Assembly: GCA_020025205.1 (NCBI GenBank)
Contig: JAHHSO010000037.1
Coordinates: 1-12,936 of the forward strand
DNA length: 12,936 nt
DNA from: Christensenellaceae bacterium
GTDB taxonomy: Bacteria; Bacillota; Clostridia; Christensenellales; Aristaeellaceae
Direction of reading: 5' to 3'
The notes under the pieces are model-generated. The model worked only from the letters and a program-made list of their open reading frames with translations. It was not told the origin of the DNA and did no database searches. Position 1 is the first letter of the stretch; every line of letters begins with the position of its first letter. Positions 12,936 to 12,936 of the stretch are shown in pieces. The position numbers and the translations under genes were made by a program.

Positions 12936-12936
12936 T

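Noticed and set aside
1..12936. Search for a defence island, prophage, CRISPR array, toxin-antitoxin pair or biosynthetic cluster
   Set aside because: All intact genes are housekeeping or ordinary accessory metabolism; no nuclease, integrase, transposase, repeat array or paired small genes were seen.

Overview
The window looks like a chromosomal segment of a low-GC-lineage Gram-positive (Firmicutes/Clostridia) with moderately high GC, probably a gut Oscillospirales-type anaerobe. The main grounds are protein families and gene order: TmcAL (YlbM), Pta-AckA, a DUF177 protein next to ribosomal protein L32, and a CggR-type regulator next to pgk and tpiA. AGGAGG-type ribosome binding sites precede nearly every gene, and several promoters fit the housekeeping sigma factor with 17-base spacers. 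The lineage is an inference; no rRNA gene is present.

Layout. (1) Bases 1-3022, plus strand: two tandem paralogous polytopic membrane proteins resembling GT-C glycosyltransferases. The first is cut by the window edge, and the two overlap by ATGA. (2) 3023-3160: a long hairpin between convergent genes. (3) 3161-5118, minus strand: a two-gene unit, tmcAL (tRNA-Met ac4C acetate ligase) followed by a small membrane protein that may be a divergent CobD/CbiB relative. (4) 5119-5322: a divergent promoter region in which the best -35 boxes for tmcAL and pta overlap. (5) 5323-7544, plus strand: pta and ackA, the acetyl-CoA to acetate plus ATP pathway. (6) 7622-8443, plus strand: a consensus promoter, DUF177 gene, rpmF and a strong intrinsic terminator. 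(7) 8444-8833: mostly non-coding, with GC-rich palindromes, a 23-bp hairpin and what looks like the decayed 3' end of a TetR-family regulator gene. (8) 8834-9382, minus strand: a nicotinamidase/isochorismatase-family hydrolase. (9) 9478-12826, plus strand: cggR with its own promoter and a candidate operator, then pgk with its own promoter and a structured leader, then tpiA behind a terminator-like hairpin. (10) 12827-12936: a large hairpin and probably the 3' end of a convergent gene.

Together the genes describe fermentative energy metabolism: Pgk and AckA are the two substrate-level phosphorylation steps, TpiA feeds Pgk, and CggR is expected to sense fructose-1,6-bisphosphate. tmcAL consumes acetate, the product of the divergent pta-ackA unit. 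I see no CRISPR array, phage genes, transposase, toxin-antitoxin pair, tRNA or rRNA. The novel content is mainly regulatory: overlapping divergent promoters, an 18-bp-period CggR-like operator, a pgk leader with alternative pairings, and a terminator-like element inside pgk-tpiA. The cggR-pgk-tpiA order also lacks gap.
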